Of a stretch of DNA of 64,000 nt, positions 42,869-51,696 are shown piece by piece. Position 1 is the first letter of the stretch. Every line of letters starts with the position of its first letter. This DNA comes from an uncultured Alistipes sp. GTDB lineage: Bacteria; Bacteroidota; Bacteroidia; Bacteroidales; Rikenellaceae. The stretch covers positions 1-64,000 of the forward strand of contig CAJMKE010000010.1 in NCBI GenBank assembly GCA_905213895.1, read 5' to 3'. A model generated the notes under the pieces. It worked only from the letters and a program-made list of their open reading frames with translations. It was not told the origin of the DNA and did not search any database. A program made the translations under genes and the position numbers.

Positions 42869-44956
42869 ATGCGCCTGCCGAAGTACATATCGCTTTTCGC
42901 CGCCGTGTCGCTCGCTTCGATGCCGGTTGCCGTCCGTGCGCAGGACGCCGAACGCAAGGTGGAGATAGAGCGGATAGAGGTGCGCGGCACAAGGCTGCTC
43001 AAAGACATCGGCATCCAAAAAACGCGTTTGGACACCGTCGCCCTGCACGACAATATCGCGCTGTCGATGGGCGACGTGCTGTTGCAGAATACCAATACGT
43101 TCATAAAATCCTACGGTCGCGGGACGATGGCTACCGTGTCGGTGCGCGGTACCGCGCCTTCGCATACTCAGGTAACGTGGAACGGACTGACAATCAATTC
43201 GCCCATGCTCGGTACGGTCGATTTCTCGCTCGTGCCGTCCTATTTCATCGACGATGCGAGTTTGTATACGGGTGCGAGCGCGGTCGGAATCGCTTCGGGC
43301 GGACTGGGCGGCGCGATTACGCTCGACAACCGACCGACCGGCGAACAGGGATTCGGATTGCGCTACATTCAGGGCGTCGGGTCGTTCATGACGTTCGACG
43401 AGTATCTGCGGTTCACCTACGGCGGCGAGCGGTGGAGCGTTTCGACACGGCTGCTCTACTCGTCGTCGCGCAACGACTTCAAGTATACGAACTATGCCAA
43501 ACTGCCCGAACTCTCGTTCGACGATTCGGGGCATATAGTCGGTCGCAAGTATCCGACCGACCGCAACCGCAACGGCGACTACGATGATTTCCACCTTTTG
43601 CAGGAGGCTTACTGCAATTCGCGCAAGGGCGACCGCTTCGGCGCGACGGTCTGGTACATGTTCTCCGACCGCGGCGTGCCGAAACTTTCGACCGACTATC
43701 GCGACGACTCGACCACGCGCGCTTCGCAGAGGGAATCGACGCTGCGGGCAGTGCTTTCGTGGGACAGAATCCTGCGCAGCGTCCGGCTGGGGGCGAAAGC
43801 GGGGTATACCTGTACGGACATGCTCTACCGCTATCTGTTCGACATCACTGGTACGGGAGCCGAGATGATAGAGGGAATTCGCTCGCAGAGTTACGTCCAT
43901 TCCGCGTTCGGACGGTTCGAAGCCGAATACTCGCTCCGCGACAAACTGATGGTTTCGGCGAATGTCTCCGTCAACCAGCATTTCGTAAGCAGCAGCGACG
44001 AATCCGTCTATAACAATACGGGCGACGAGGCGATTGTCGGCTACCGTCAGGCGAGGTTCGAATTCGCGGCTGCTGCATCCGTCCGCTACCGTCCCGTCGA
44101 ACGGCTCGGACTGGCTGTTTCGGCGCGCTGGGATTTGTACGGTACGCGCAGTACGCCCGTCGTTCCCGCCGCATTCGTCGACTATCTCGTTTCGCGCAGG
44201 GGCAATGTCGTGCTGAAAGCCTCCGTTACGCGCAACTACCGCTATCCGACGCTTAACGACCTATATTTCCAACCGGGCGGCAATCCCGATTTGAAGCCAG
44301 AACACGGCTTTACCTACGACGGCGGAGCGTCGTTCGACGTGAAATGCGCCGGCGGAAAGGTGAGGATCTCGGGCGAGGTGTCGGCGTTCGACTCTTATAT
44401 CGACGACTGGATTCTGTGGCGTCCGACATTCAAGGGATTCTGGACACCGCTCAACATACGCCGCGTCCACAGTTACGGCTTCGAGACGAAAGCGTCGCTG
44501 ACAGCCGATTTGGGCGGCGGGTGGTCGATTTCGGCTAACGGGCTGTTCTCGATGACGCGCTCGCTGAACCGAGCCGACCCCGTGTCGGAGAACGACCTCT
44601 CGCGCGGCAGGCAACTCCCCTATATTCCGGTCTACACCTCGTCGGCGACGGGTCGCGTGTCGTGGCGGGGCTGGTCGCTCGCCTACAAGTGGCGGTATTA
44701 CAGCGAACGCTACACCGTGTCGTCGGGCGACATGACGGTAACGGGCGTGGTCGCCCCCTATTTCATGAACGACGTCTCCTTGGAGAAACGCTTCGCTTGG
44801 CGGTGGGGCGGACTGTCGGTGCGTGCCGACGTGAACAACCTTTTCGGCGAGGAGTACGAGACTGTGCTTTCGCACCCGATGCCGGGGCGGAATTTCGGAA
44901 TCTTCATCGGCATATCGCCCGACTTCGGGGCGAAATCGCGAAGAAATCGGAATTGA
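42869..44956 (+). CDS. btuB: BtuB-like TonB-dependent corrinoid receptor
   Basis: The 695-residue protein has a Sec signal peptide (cleavage near AVRAQ). Its plug domain contains IALSMGDVLLQNTNTFIKSY, GTMATVSVRGTAPSHTQVTWNG and GGLGGAITL. A beta-barrel of about 22 strands ends in an aromatic-type C-terminus. There is no SusC-type carboxypeptidase-like extension. It moves cobalamins across the outer membrane with TonB energy, which fits the riboswitch and the BtuG-like neighbour. Specificity for B12 is inferred from context. Confidence 0.9.
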   Translation: MRLPKYISLFAAVSLASMPVAVRAQDAERKVEIERIEVRGTRLLKDIGIQKTRLDTVALHDNIALSMGDVLLQNTNTFIKSYGRGTMATVSVRGTAPSHTQVTWNGLTINSPMLGTVDFSLVPSYFIDDASLYTGASAVGIASGGLGGAITLDNRPTGEQGFGLRYIQGVGSFMTFDEYLRFTYGGERWSVSTRLLYSSSRNDFKYTNYAKLPELSFDDSGHIVGRKYPTDRNRNGDYDDFHLLQEAYCNSRKGDRFGATVWYMFSDRGVPKLSTDYRDDSTTRASQRESTLRAVLSWDRILRSVRLGAKAGYTCTDMLYRYLFDITGTGAEMIEGIRSQSYVHSAFGRFEAEYSLRDKLMVSANVSVNQHFVSSSDESVYNNTGDEAIVGYRQARFEFAAAASVRYRPVERLGLAVSARWDLYGTRSTPVVPAAFVDYLVSRRGNVVLKASVTRNYRYPTLNDLYFQPGGNPDLKPEHGFTYDGGASFDVKCAGGKVRISGEVSAFDSYIDDWILWRPTFKGFWTPLNIRRVHSYGFETKASLTADLGGGWSISANGLFSMTRSLNRADPVSENDLSRGRQLPYIPVYTSSATGRVSWRGWSLAYKWRYYSERYTVSSGDMTVTGVVAPYFMNDVSLEKRFAWRWGGLSVRADVNNLFGEEYETVLSHPMPGRNFGIFIGISPDFGAKSRRNRN

Positions 44957-45011
44957 TGAAAAAGTGTTGATAAAAACGGGCGCGAAAATTCCATTTTCGG
45001 AAAACGGTTGC

Positions 45012-45019
45012 TACCTTTG
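45012..45019 (+). promoter_or_regulatory. -7 element for the candidate small RNA
   Basis: TACCTTTG, with transcription expected to begin near 45026. No TTG box at the right distance was seen. Confidence 0.45.
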
Positions 45020-45025
45020 CGTCAT

Positions 45026-45273
45026 GAAAATCTCTGTAAGGTCAAGCGTCGGTTCATCGTTCGTCTTCGGGCGGACGGCGGTCGTCGGGCGGCAGCACTC
45101 CGCCGGCGATGCGATGGTTCACCGACAGCGCGGTCGAAAGCAGAGTTCGTACCCCTCAGCGCATTCGTCGAGCCACCTGCAAGTCGCTCAATCGCAATGC
45201 CTGAACGCGTGCGGGAATGAAGCATAGGAACCACTGCAACGGGAGCGTTGCGGTGGTTTCTTATTTTATTTTT
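45026..45273 (+). ncRNA. Candidate structured small RNA
   Basis: About 250 nt lie between a -7 promoter box and a strong terminator and contain no plausible gene. The only ORF (45024-45227) has biased, meaningless composition and starts before the expected RNA end. The RNA has a hairpin CGTTCGTC/GGCGGACG closed by a UUCG tetraloop (45058-45077), a GGCGG/CCGCC hairpin, and further GC-rich pairing. The size would suit 6S RNA or a species-specific sRNA; I cannot confirm either. It lies between btuB and purE. The rest of the 472-nt gap holds a dispersed repeat (45293-45363). Confidence 0.5.
45227..45273 (+). terminator. Strong terminator before the purine cluster
   Basis: A 15-bp stem (45227-45241 with 45246-45260, two G-U pairs, loop GGAG) is followed by a T-rich tail. 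Confidence 0.9.
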
Positions 45274-45292
45274 GTCGAGCCGAGTGCCGTTT

Positions 45293-45363
45293 CGTCATTC
45301 TGAGCGGAACTCAGTGGAGCGAAGAATCTGAAACAGATGTTTCGCTGCGCTCAACATGACGGA
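45293..45363. repeat. Dispersed palindromic repeat GTCATTCTGAGCG, copy 1
   Basis: It starts CGTCATTCTGAGCGG and ends CGCTCAACATGACGG. The ends are imperfect inverted repeats, and an inner GCGAAGAATCTG/CAGATGTTTCGC pair extends the fold. The copy in the purC-purF gap lies in the opposite orientation. Confidence 0.85.
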
Positions 45364-45428
45364 TTCGGTCGAGACGAGACGGTGAAAAGGTTGTAGAAAA
45401 GTTTAACGTTAAAAAACAGTCAGGTTTA

Positions 45429-45896
45429 ATGAAAGTCGGTGTAATCATGGGTTCGACGAGCGACTGGGAAGTCATGTCGGCTGCGGTCGCGACGCTCGAA
45501 GAGTTCGGAATCCCTTACGAAAAACGTGTCGTGAGCGCGCATCGCACTCCGCAGTTGCTGTGCGAGTATGCGACCACCGCCCGTGAGCGCGGATTGGACG
45601 TCATTATCGCCGGTGCAGGCGGTGCGGCGCATCTGCCGGGCATGACGGCGGCGATGACTCCGCTGCCGGTTATCGGGGTTCCGGTGCAGACCCGCGCATT
45701 GAAGGGCGTCGATTCGCTGCTCTCGATAGTGCAGATGCCTGCGGGAGTGCCGGTGGCGACGGTCGCAATCAACGGCGCACGCAATGCCGCCCTTATCGCG
45801 GTTTCGATTCTCGCACTGCGCGACGAAGGTGTCGCACGACGTCTGGACGCCTTCCGCGCCGAGCAGACGGCGAAAGTACTGGCTGCCGAACTGTAA
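45429..45896 (+). CDS. purE: N5-carboxyaminoimidazole ribonucleotide mutase
   Basis: The 155-residue class I PurE begins VGVIMGSTSDW, with SAHRTP, AGAGGAAHLPGM and GVPV of the active site. It rearranges N5-CAIR to CAIR, step 6b of purine synthesis. It is the first gene of the purine cluster and pairs with purK 10 nt downstream. Confidence 0.96.
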   Translation: MKVGVIMGSTSDWEVMSAAVATLEEFGIPYEKRVVSAHRTPQLLCEYATTARERGLDVIIAGAGGAAHLPGMTAAMTPLPVIGVPVQTRALKGVDSLLSIVQMPAGVPVATVAINGARNAALIAVSILALRDEGVARRLDAFRAEQTAKVLAAEL

Positions 45897-45906
45897 TCGC
45901 GGGCGT

Positions 45907-47013
45907 ATGACGAAAATCGGTATCATAGGCGGCGGACAGTTGGGAATGATGATAGCCGAGGCGGCGAAGCGGCTCGGCGCGCAGACCGTCGCGCTCGACG
46001 TGTCGGAGGATGCTCCGGCATTCCGCGTCTGCGACGAACATGTCGTCGCGCGGTCGTTCGACGATGCGGAGGCTTTGGAGCGTCTGTGTGCGGCGGCGGA
46101 TGTCGTTACCTACGAATTCGAGAATATTCCGGCTCAGGTGCTTATGCCGCTGGCGGAGAGATACAATATCAAACAGGGTGTACGCCAACTCCTCGACTCG
46201 CAGGACAGACTGGTCGAGAAGCGCAACGCCGAGCGGGGCGGACTGCCTTGCGGTGGCTATATGGCGGTGGACAATGCCGACGACCTGCGCCGCGGCGTGG
46301 AGCGTTTCGGCTACCCGTGCGTGCTGAAAAGCCGCAGGCTCGGCTACGACGGACACGGGCAGAAGGTGCTGCGCTCGGACGACGACTTGGCGGCAGCCGG
46401 GAAGATGCTCGACGTGCCGATGATTCTCGAAGAGTTCATAGATTTCGACTACGAGGCGAGCGTAATCATGGTCGCCGACAAGGAGCGTATCGTAACTTTC
46501 CCCGTCGGACGCAACATCCACAGCGGCGGCATACTCGATTTGAGCGTCGTTCCCGCTCCGCGGATGACCACCATGGTTCACGAACGGATGATACGTCAGA
46601 GCGAGGCTTTCATGCGCCGATGCGGCTACGAGGGAATCCTCGCGATAGAGTATTTCGTGCGCGGCGGTGATGTGATATTCAACGAAATGGCTCCGCGACC
46701 GCACAACAGCGGACACTACACTATCGAGGGCTGCACGACCGACCAGTATACCGAGTTGGTGCGTTACCTGCTCGGCGAACCGCTCCGCGAGCCGCAACTC
46801 GTCGCACCGACGGTGATGAAAAACATCCTCGGTCGCGACCTCGAAGCGGCGCAGGCGATAGCCGCCGAGGGACACGACGGCGTTTACGTTCATATCTACG
46901 GCAAGAGCGAGTCGCGTCCGCGCCGCAAGATGGGACACATAACTATGGTGGGCATGACGCCCGAACGGTTCGATGCCGAGTGGGCGTGCCGTTTTGCAAA
47001 AGATGAACAATAA
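45907..47013 (+). CDS. purK: N5-carboxyaminoimidazole ribonucleotide synthase
   Basis: The 368-residue ATP-grasp enzyme starts with a glycine-rich GIIGGGQLGMMIAEAAKRLG. It contains VTYEFENIP, VLKSRRLGYDGHGQ, EEFIDFDYEASVIM and FNEMAPRPHNSGHYTIEGC. It makes N5-CAIR from AIR, ATP and bicarbonate. The Met at 45907 is chosen because the family starts with this Rossmann motif. A poorly conserved upstream extension is ignored. Confidence 0.96.
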   Translation: MTKIGIIGGGQLGMMIAEAAKRLGAQTVALDVSEDAPAFRVCDEHVVARSFDDAEALERLCAAADVVTYEFENIPAQVLMPLAERYNIKQGVRQLLDSQDRLVEKRNAERGGLPCGGYMAVDNADDLRRGVERFGYPCVLKSRRLGYDGHGQKVLRSDDDLAAAGKMLDVPMILEEFIDFDYEASVIMVADKERIVTFPVGRNIHSGGILDLSVVPAPRMTTMVHERMIRQSEAFMRRCGYEGILAIEYFVRGGDVIFNEMAPRPHNSGHYTIEGCTTDQYTELVRYLLGEPLREPQLVAPTVMKNILGRDLEAAQAIAAEGHDGVYVHIYGKSESRPRRKMGHITMVGMTPERFDAEWACRFAKDEQ

Positions 47014-47035
47014 CTTCCGAAACGAATTGAAATAT

Positions 47036-50000
47036 ATGGAGAACTATCGGATTTTCGTAGAGAAATATGCCGAATTCGGAGTCGAGGCGGAGAGCCTGCG
47101 ATGCGAACTGAACGAGAACCTCGGACTGGACATCCGCTCGCTGCGGCTGCTCAACGTCTACGACCTGTTCGGATTTACGCCCGAACTGCTCGAACGCAGC
47201 CGCTATTCGGTGTTCGGCGAGGTGGTAACCGACCGCGTGAGCGACGATTGCCCGCTCGACGGCGTGAAATATCTGGCTGTCGAGTATCTGCCGGGTCAGT
47301 TCGACCAGCGCGCGAGTTCGGCTGTGGACTGCGTGCGGCTGCTCGACCCGTCGGCGGATGTGCGCATACGCAGTTCGCGGCTGCTGATTTTCGACGACGG
47401 CGTTAGCGAAAGCGACATCGAAGCCGTGAAACACTATTATATAAATGCCGTCGAGTCGCGCGAAAAGGATTTGAGCCGGCTCGCCGACAACGAGCAGGCG
47501 CAGATGCGTCCCGTTCCGGTGTTGGAGGGCTTCACCGATATGCGGGAGGAGGATTTCGCCGCCTACTGCAAGTCGAACGGACTGGCGATGAACGCCGACG
47601 ACCTGCGCGAGGTGGTGAACTATTTCCGCGGCGAGAAGCGCAATCCTACGCAGACCGAACTGCGGATTCTCGATACGTATTGGAGCGACCACTGCCGCCA
47701 CACGACCTTCACGACCGAGATTACGGAGATAAAGATAGACGATTCGTTCATGCGCGACGAACTGGAAGCCGCTCTGGCGGAGTTCGGGCAGATGCGCAGC
47801 GAACTCGGACGCGGGCATAAGAGCCTTTGCCTTATGGAGATTGCGACAATCGGCGCGCGCTATCTGCGCAAGTGCGGCAAACTCGACGACTTGGAGCAGA
47901 GCGAGGAGAACAACGCTTGCAGCATATTCGTCGATGTCGATGTGGACGGTCGCACCGAAAAGTGGCTGTTGCAGTTCAAGAACGAGACGCACAACCACCC
48001 GACCGAGATAGAGCCGTTCGGCGGTGCTTCGACCTGCCTCGGCGGCGCGATTCGCGACCCGCTGTCGGGTCGTGCATACGTCTATCAGGCTATGCGCGTT
48101 ACGGGTGCGGGCGACATATACAAGGAGGTTTCGCAGACGCTGGCGGGCAAACTGCCGCAGCGCATCATCAGCCGCAAGGCTGCCGCCGGATATTCGAGTT
48201 ACGGCAACCAGATAGGACTTGCCACGACGCATGTCCGCGAGGTTTACCACGACGGCTACGTCGCCAAGCGTCTTGAAGTCGGAGCCGTGGTGGGAGCGGT
48301 GAAGGCGGAAAACGTGCGCCGCGAATCGCCGGTGAAAGGCGATGTGGTACTGCTGCTGGGCGGTAGAACGGGTCGCGACGGTATCGGCGGCGCGACGGGT
48401 TCGTCGAAGGAACACACGCTCTCGTCGCTCGAAGAGTGCAGTTCGGAGGTGCAGAAGGGCAATGCGCCGGAGGAGCGCAAACTCTCGCATCTGTTCCGTC
48501 GTGCGGACGTAACGCGGCTTATCAAGAAATCGAACGATTTCGGTGCGGGCGGCGTGAGCGTCGCTATCGGCGAACTTACCGACGGTCTTGACATATATCT
48601 CGACCGCGTGCCGGTGAAATACAGCGGTCTGAACTCCACCGAACTCGCTATCAGCGAGTCGCAGGAGCGCATGGCTGTCGTTGTCGAGCGCAAGGATATG
48701 GAGCGTTTCATGGAGTTGTGCGACGAGGAGAACGTGGAGGCGACCTACGTCGCCGACGTAACCGATACCGCCCGCATGCGGATGTTCTACCGCGGCGAAA
48801 CGGTAGCCGACCTTTCGCGCGAGTTCATCGACAGTGCGGGTGCAAAGCACTATACGAAAGTGTGCCTCGGCGCGGTCGAGAACCGCAATCCTTTCCGCCG
48901 CCAAATCGAGGGTACGACGCTCCGTGAAAAAATGGCGGAAAATCTCGCCGACCGCAACGTGGTTTCGCAGCGCGGACTTATCGAGATGTTCGACTCCACT
49001 ATCGGTGCTTCGACCGTGCTGATGCCGTTCGGCGGACGGACGCAGCGTACCGAGACGCAGGTTTCGGTGCAGACGCTGCCGGTTCGCGAGGGACGGACGA
49101 CGACGGCGAGCGCGATGGCGTTCGGCTACAATCCGTTTGTCGCTTCGTGGAGCCCTTATCACGGCGCGGAGTATGCCGTGGTCGAGGCGGCTGCCAAGGC
49201 GGTGGCTTGCGGAGCGCGCTACGAGAAGATGCGGTTCTCGTATCAGGAGTATTTCGAGCGCATGACCGATGACCGCTCGTGGGGCAAGCCTATGGCGGCT
49301 CTGTTAGGCGCATTGCACATGCAGAAGGAGTTGGGTCTGCCGTCAATCGGCGGCAAGGACTCGATGAGCGGCACTTTCCGCGACATCAACGTCCCGCCGA
49401 TGCTTATGGCATTCGGCGTAACGACCGTGGATGCACGGAACGTAATCAGCCCCGAATTCAAGCAGGCGGGCGACAAGATATATCTCATAGAGCATAAGCC
49501 CAATGCCAACTTCACCCCCGACTGCGGGGCGTTGAAGCACAATTTCGCTCTCGTGAGCGACGCCATTGCAGACGGACGCATCTCGGCGGCGTGGGCTGTC
49601 GGATTCGGCGGCGTGGCGGAGGCTCTCGCGAAGATGTCGTTCGGCAACGAAATCGGAGCGAAGGTCGAGTGCGGCGAGGATATGCTGTTCGACTGGTCTT
49701 ACGGCTCGATTGTGGTCGAGTGCAACGGCGAAATCGACGACCCGAATGCGGTGCTGCTCGGCGAAACCGTAGCAGAGGCGGCATTGACGGTGAACGGCGA
49801 ACGTTTCGGACTGGACGAACTCTACAAGGCGAACACCGAACGTTTCGAGAAGATATACCCTGCCCGCGGCAAGTCGGGCGGAGCGGTTCGCTGCGGCGAT
49901 TGCACCCGCAAGGCTGCGGAGTACGCGGGCGAAGCGGCGGACGAGGTGAAAGTCTACCTGCCGGTATTCCCGGGAACGAACTGCGACTACGATACTGCCC

Positions 50001-50743
50001 GTGCGTTCGAACGTGCCGGCGCGACGACCCGAATCGGCGTGTTCCGCAACCTGACGGGCGAGGCGATTTCGGAGTCTATCGAACGTATGTGCCGCGAAAT
50101 CGACGCATGCCATATTCTGGTTCTCAGCGGCGGTTTCTCGCTCGGCGACGAGCCGGACGGCAGCGGCAAGTTCATCGCGAGCGTACTCAATAACGCCGAT
50201 GTCGCCAAGTCGGTTCACGCGCTTATCGACCGCGGCGGACTGATTCTGGGTATCTGCAACGGATTTCAGGCTCTCGTCAAGTCGGGTCTGCTCCCTTACG
50301 GACGTCTGGGCATGGTCGGCAAACAGTCGCCGACGCTGTTCCACAACGATATACACCGTCATATCTCGCAAATCGTTACGACCCGTGTCGGCACGACCGC
50401 TTCGCCGTGGCTGTCGTCGTTCGAGGTCGGCGAATACCACTCAATCGCCGTCAGTCACGGCGAGGGCAAGTTCGTCGTCAGCGAGCCGATGGCGGAGGAC
50501 CTCTTCGCCAACGGTCAGGTGGCGTTCCAGTATGCCGATGCGCAGGGCAATCCGACTACGGACGCTCCGTTCAACCCGAACGGCTCGTACTACGGCATCG
50601 AGGGCATCATCAGCCGCGACGGACGTATTCTCGGCAAGATGGGACATACCGAGCGTTTCGACGAGGGGCTGATGAAGAATATCCACGGTAACAAGCGGCA
50701 GTCGATATTCGACAATGCGGTGCGCTATTTCCGCAAAAAATAA
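47036..50743 (+). CDS. purL: Phosphoribosylformylglycinamidine synthase (large, fused type)
   Basis: The 1235-residue enzyme combines the FGAM synthase domains (TYWSDHCRHTTF, NHPTEIEPFGGA, SISESQERM-like stretch, GGKDSMSGT) with a C-terminal glutaminase. The latter carries the nucleophile Cys in LILGICNGFQAL and the VFPGTNCDYDTARAFERAGA start. It converts FGAR to FGAM with glutamine and ATP. No separate purQ or purS is needed. The start at 47036 gives the usual length; an upstream in-frame Met at 47003 would overlap purK. Confidence 0.96.
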   Translation: MENYRIFVEKYAEFGVEAESLRCELNENLGLDIRSLRLLNVYDLFGFTPELLERSRYSVFGEVVTDRVSDDCPLDGVKYLAVEYLPGQFDQRASSAVDCVRLLDPSADVRIRSSRLLIFDDGVSESDIEAVKHYYINAVESREKDLSRLADNEQAQMRPVPVLEGFTDMREEDFAAYCKSNGLAMNADDLREVVNYFRGEKRNPTQTELRILDTYWSDHCRHTTFTTEITEIKIDDSFMRDELEAALAEFGQMRSELGRGHKSLCLMEIATIGARYLRKCGKLDDLEQSEENNACSIFVDVDVDGRTEKWLLQFKNETHNHPTEIEPFGGASTCLGGAIRDPLSGRAYVYQAMRVTGAGDIYKEVSQTLAGKLPQRIISRKAAAGYSSYGNQIGLATTHVREVYHDGYVAKRLEVGAVVGAVKAENVRRESPVKGDVVLLLGGRTGRDGIGGATGSSKEHTLSSLEECSSEVQKGNAPEERKLSHLFRRADVTRLIKKSNDFGAGGVSVAIGELTDGLDIYLDRVPVKYSGLNSTELAISESQERMAVVVERKDMERFMELCDEENVEATYVADVTDTARMRMFYRGETVADLSREFIDSAGAKHYTKVCLGAVENRNPFRRQIEGTTLREKMAENLADRNVVSQRGLIEMFDSTIGASTVLMPFGGRTQRTETQVSVQTLPVREGRTTTASAMAFGYNPFVASWSPYHGAEYAVVEAAAKAVACGARYEKMRFSYQEYFERMTDDRSWGKPMAALLGALHMQKELGLPSIGGKDSMSGTFRDINVPPMLMAFGVTTVDARNVISPEFKQAGDKIYLIEHKPNANFTPDCGALKHNFALVSDAIADGRISAAWAVGFGGVAEALAKMSFGNEIGAKVECGEDMLFDWSYGSIVVECNGEIDDPNAVLLGETVAEAALTVNGERFGLDELYKANTERFEKIYPARGKSGGAVRCGDCTRKAAEYAGEAADEVKVYLPVFPGTNCDYDTARAFERAGATTRIGVFRNLTGEAISESIERMCREIDACHILVLSGGFSLGDEPDGSGKFIASVLNNADVAKSVHALIDRGGLILGICNGFQALVKSGLLPYGRLGMVGKQSPTLFHNDIHRHISQIVTTRVGTTASPWLSSFEVGEYHSIAVSHGEGKFVVSEPMAEDLFANGQVAFQYADAQGNPTTDAPFNPNGSYYGIEGIISRDGRILGKMGHTERFDEGLMKNIHGNKRQSIFDNAVRYFRKK

Positions 50744-50785
50744 AAAAGACAAAGATTCAATAAAACCATAAAAGTTCACAAAACT

Positions 50786-51514
50786 ATGAAACAGTTGGAG
50801 ATGCTCTACGAGGGCAAGGCTAAACAGGTTTACGCTACGGACGATCCGGACAAAATCATTATCCATTACAAGGATGCCGCTACGGCGTACAACAACATCA
50901 AGAAGGCGACCATCGCCAACAAGGGTGTGCTGAACAACAAGATTTCGACCATCATCTTCGAGTATCTGCACAAGGCGGGCATCGAGACCCACTATATCGA
51001 AACCATCAACGACCGCGACCAGATTTGCCGCAAGGTGTCGATTATTCCGCTCGAAGTTATTGTGCGCAACTATATCGCAGGCTCGATGGCGAAACGTCTC
51101 GGACTCGAAGAGGGCATCAAGCCGAGCAACGTGATTTTCGATATCTGCTACAAGGCTGACGAACTCGGCGACCCGCTTATCAACGACCACCACGCAGTGG
51201 CTCTCGGAGTCGTTACCTACGAGGAACTCGACTATATATATAAGGTTACGGGTAAGTTGAACGAGATTCTTATCGACATGTTCAAGAAGATGGACATCAA
51301 CCTTATCGACTTCAAAATCGAGTTCGGTCGCACGTCCGACGGCAAAATCGTTCTGGCTGACGAAATCAGCCCCGATACCTGCCGTCTGTGGGATGTCAAG
51401 ACCAACGAGAAACTGGACAAGGACCGTTTCCGCCGCGACCTCGGTCATGTGATAGAGGCTTACGAGGAGATTTACGCCCGTCTTTCGGCTTTGAAAGCCA
51501 AGGGGGAATGTTAA
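50786..51514 (+). CDS. purC: SAICAR synthase
   Basis: The 242-residue protein begins QLEMLYEGKAKQVYATDDPD. It contains EVIVRNYIAGSMAKR, DDHHAV-like residues, LIDFKIEFGRTSDGKIVLADEISPD and the C-terminal helix. It joins aspartate to CAIR using ATP. It is 42 nt downstream of purL. Confidence 0.96.
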   Translation: MKQLEMLYEGKAKQVYATDDPDKIIIHYKDAATAYNNIKKATIANKGVLNNKISTIIFEYLHKAGIETHYIETINDRDQICRKVSIIPLEVIVRNYIAGSMAKRLGLEEGIKPSNVIFDICYKADELGDPLINDHHAVALGVVTYEELDYIYKVTGKLNEILIDMFKKMDINLIDFKIEFGRTSDGKIVLADEISPDTCRLWDVKTNEKLDKDRFRRDLGHVIEAYEEIYARLSALKAKGEC

Positions 51515-51537
51515 TTTTTTCTCGACGCAGCCCGATA

Positions 51538-51606
51538 CGTCATGTTGAGCGTAGCGAAACATCTGTTTCAGATTCTTCGCTCCACGGAGTTTCGCTCAGA
51601 ATGACG
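51538..51606. repeat. Dispersed palindromic repeat GTCATTCTGAGCG, copy 2 (reverse orientation)
   Basis: It starts CGTCATGTTGAGCGTAGCGAA and ends TTCGCTCAGAATGACG. Read on the minus strand it matches copy 1, including the GCGAAGAATCTGAAACAGATGTTTCGC-like middle. It fills the purC-purF gap. Confidence 0.85.
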
Positions 51607-51696
51607 AATACGTTTTCGGCTTGACGAAAGGGTTGCAGATGATAAAGACACGGCAGGCACTGAACCGCCGCCGTGCCGCAAAATTCATTAGAACCG

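Noticed and set aside
45024..45227. 67-codon ORF starting at ATG 45024
   Set aside because: The ATG is at or before the predicted RNA start, there is no ribosome site, and the product has no protein-like features. A structured RNA fits better.
46943..49162. 739-codon open frame on the minus strand over purL
   Set aside because: An antisense shadow of purL without recognisable motifs.
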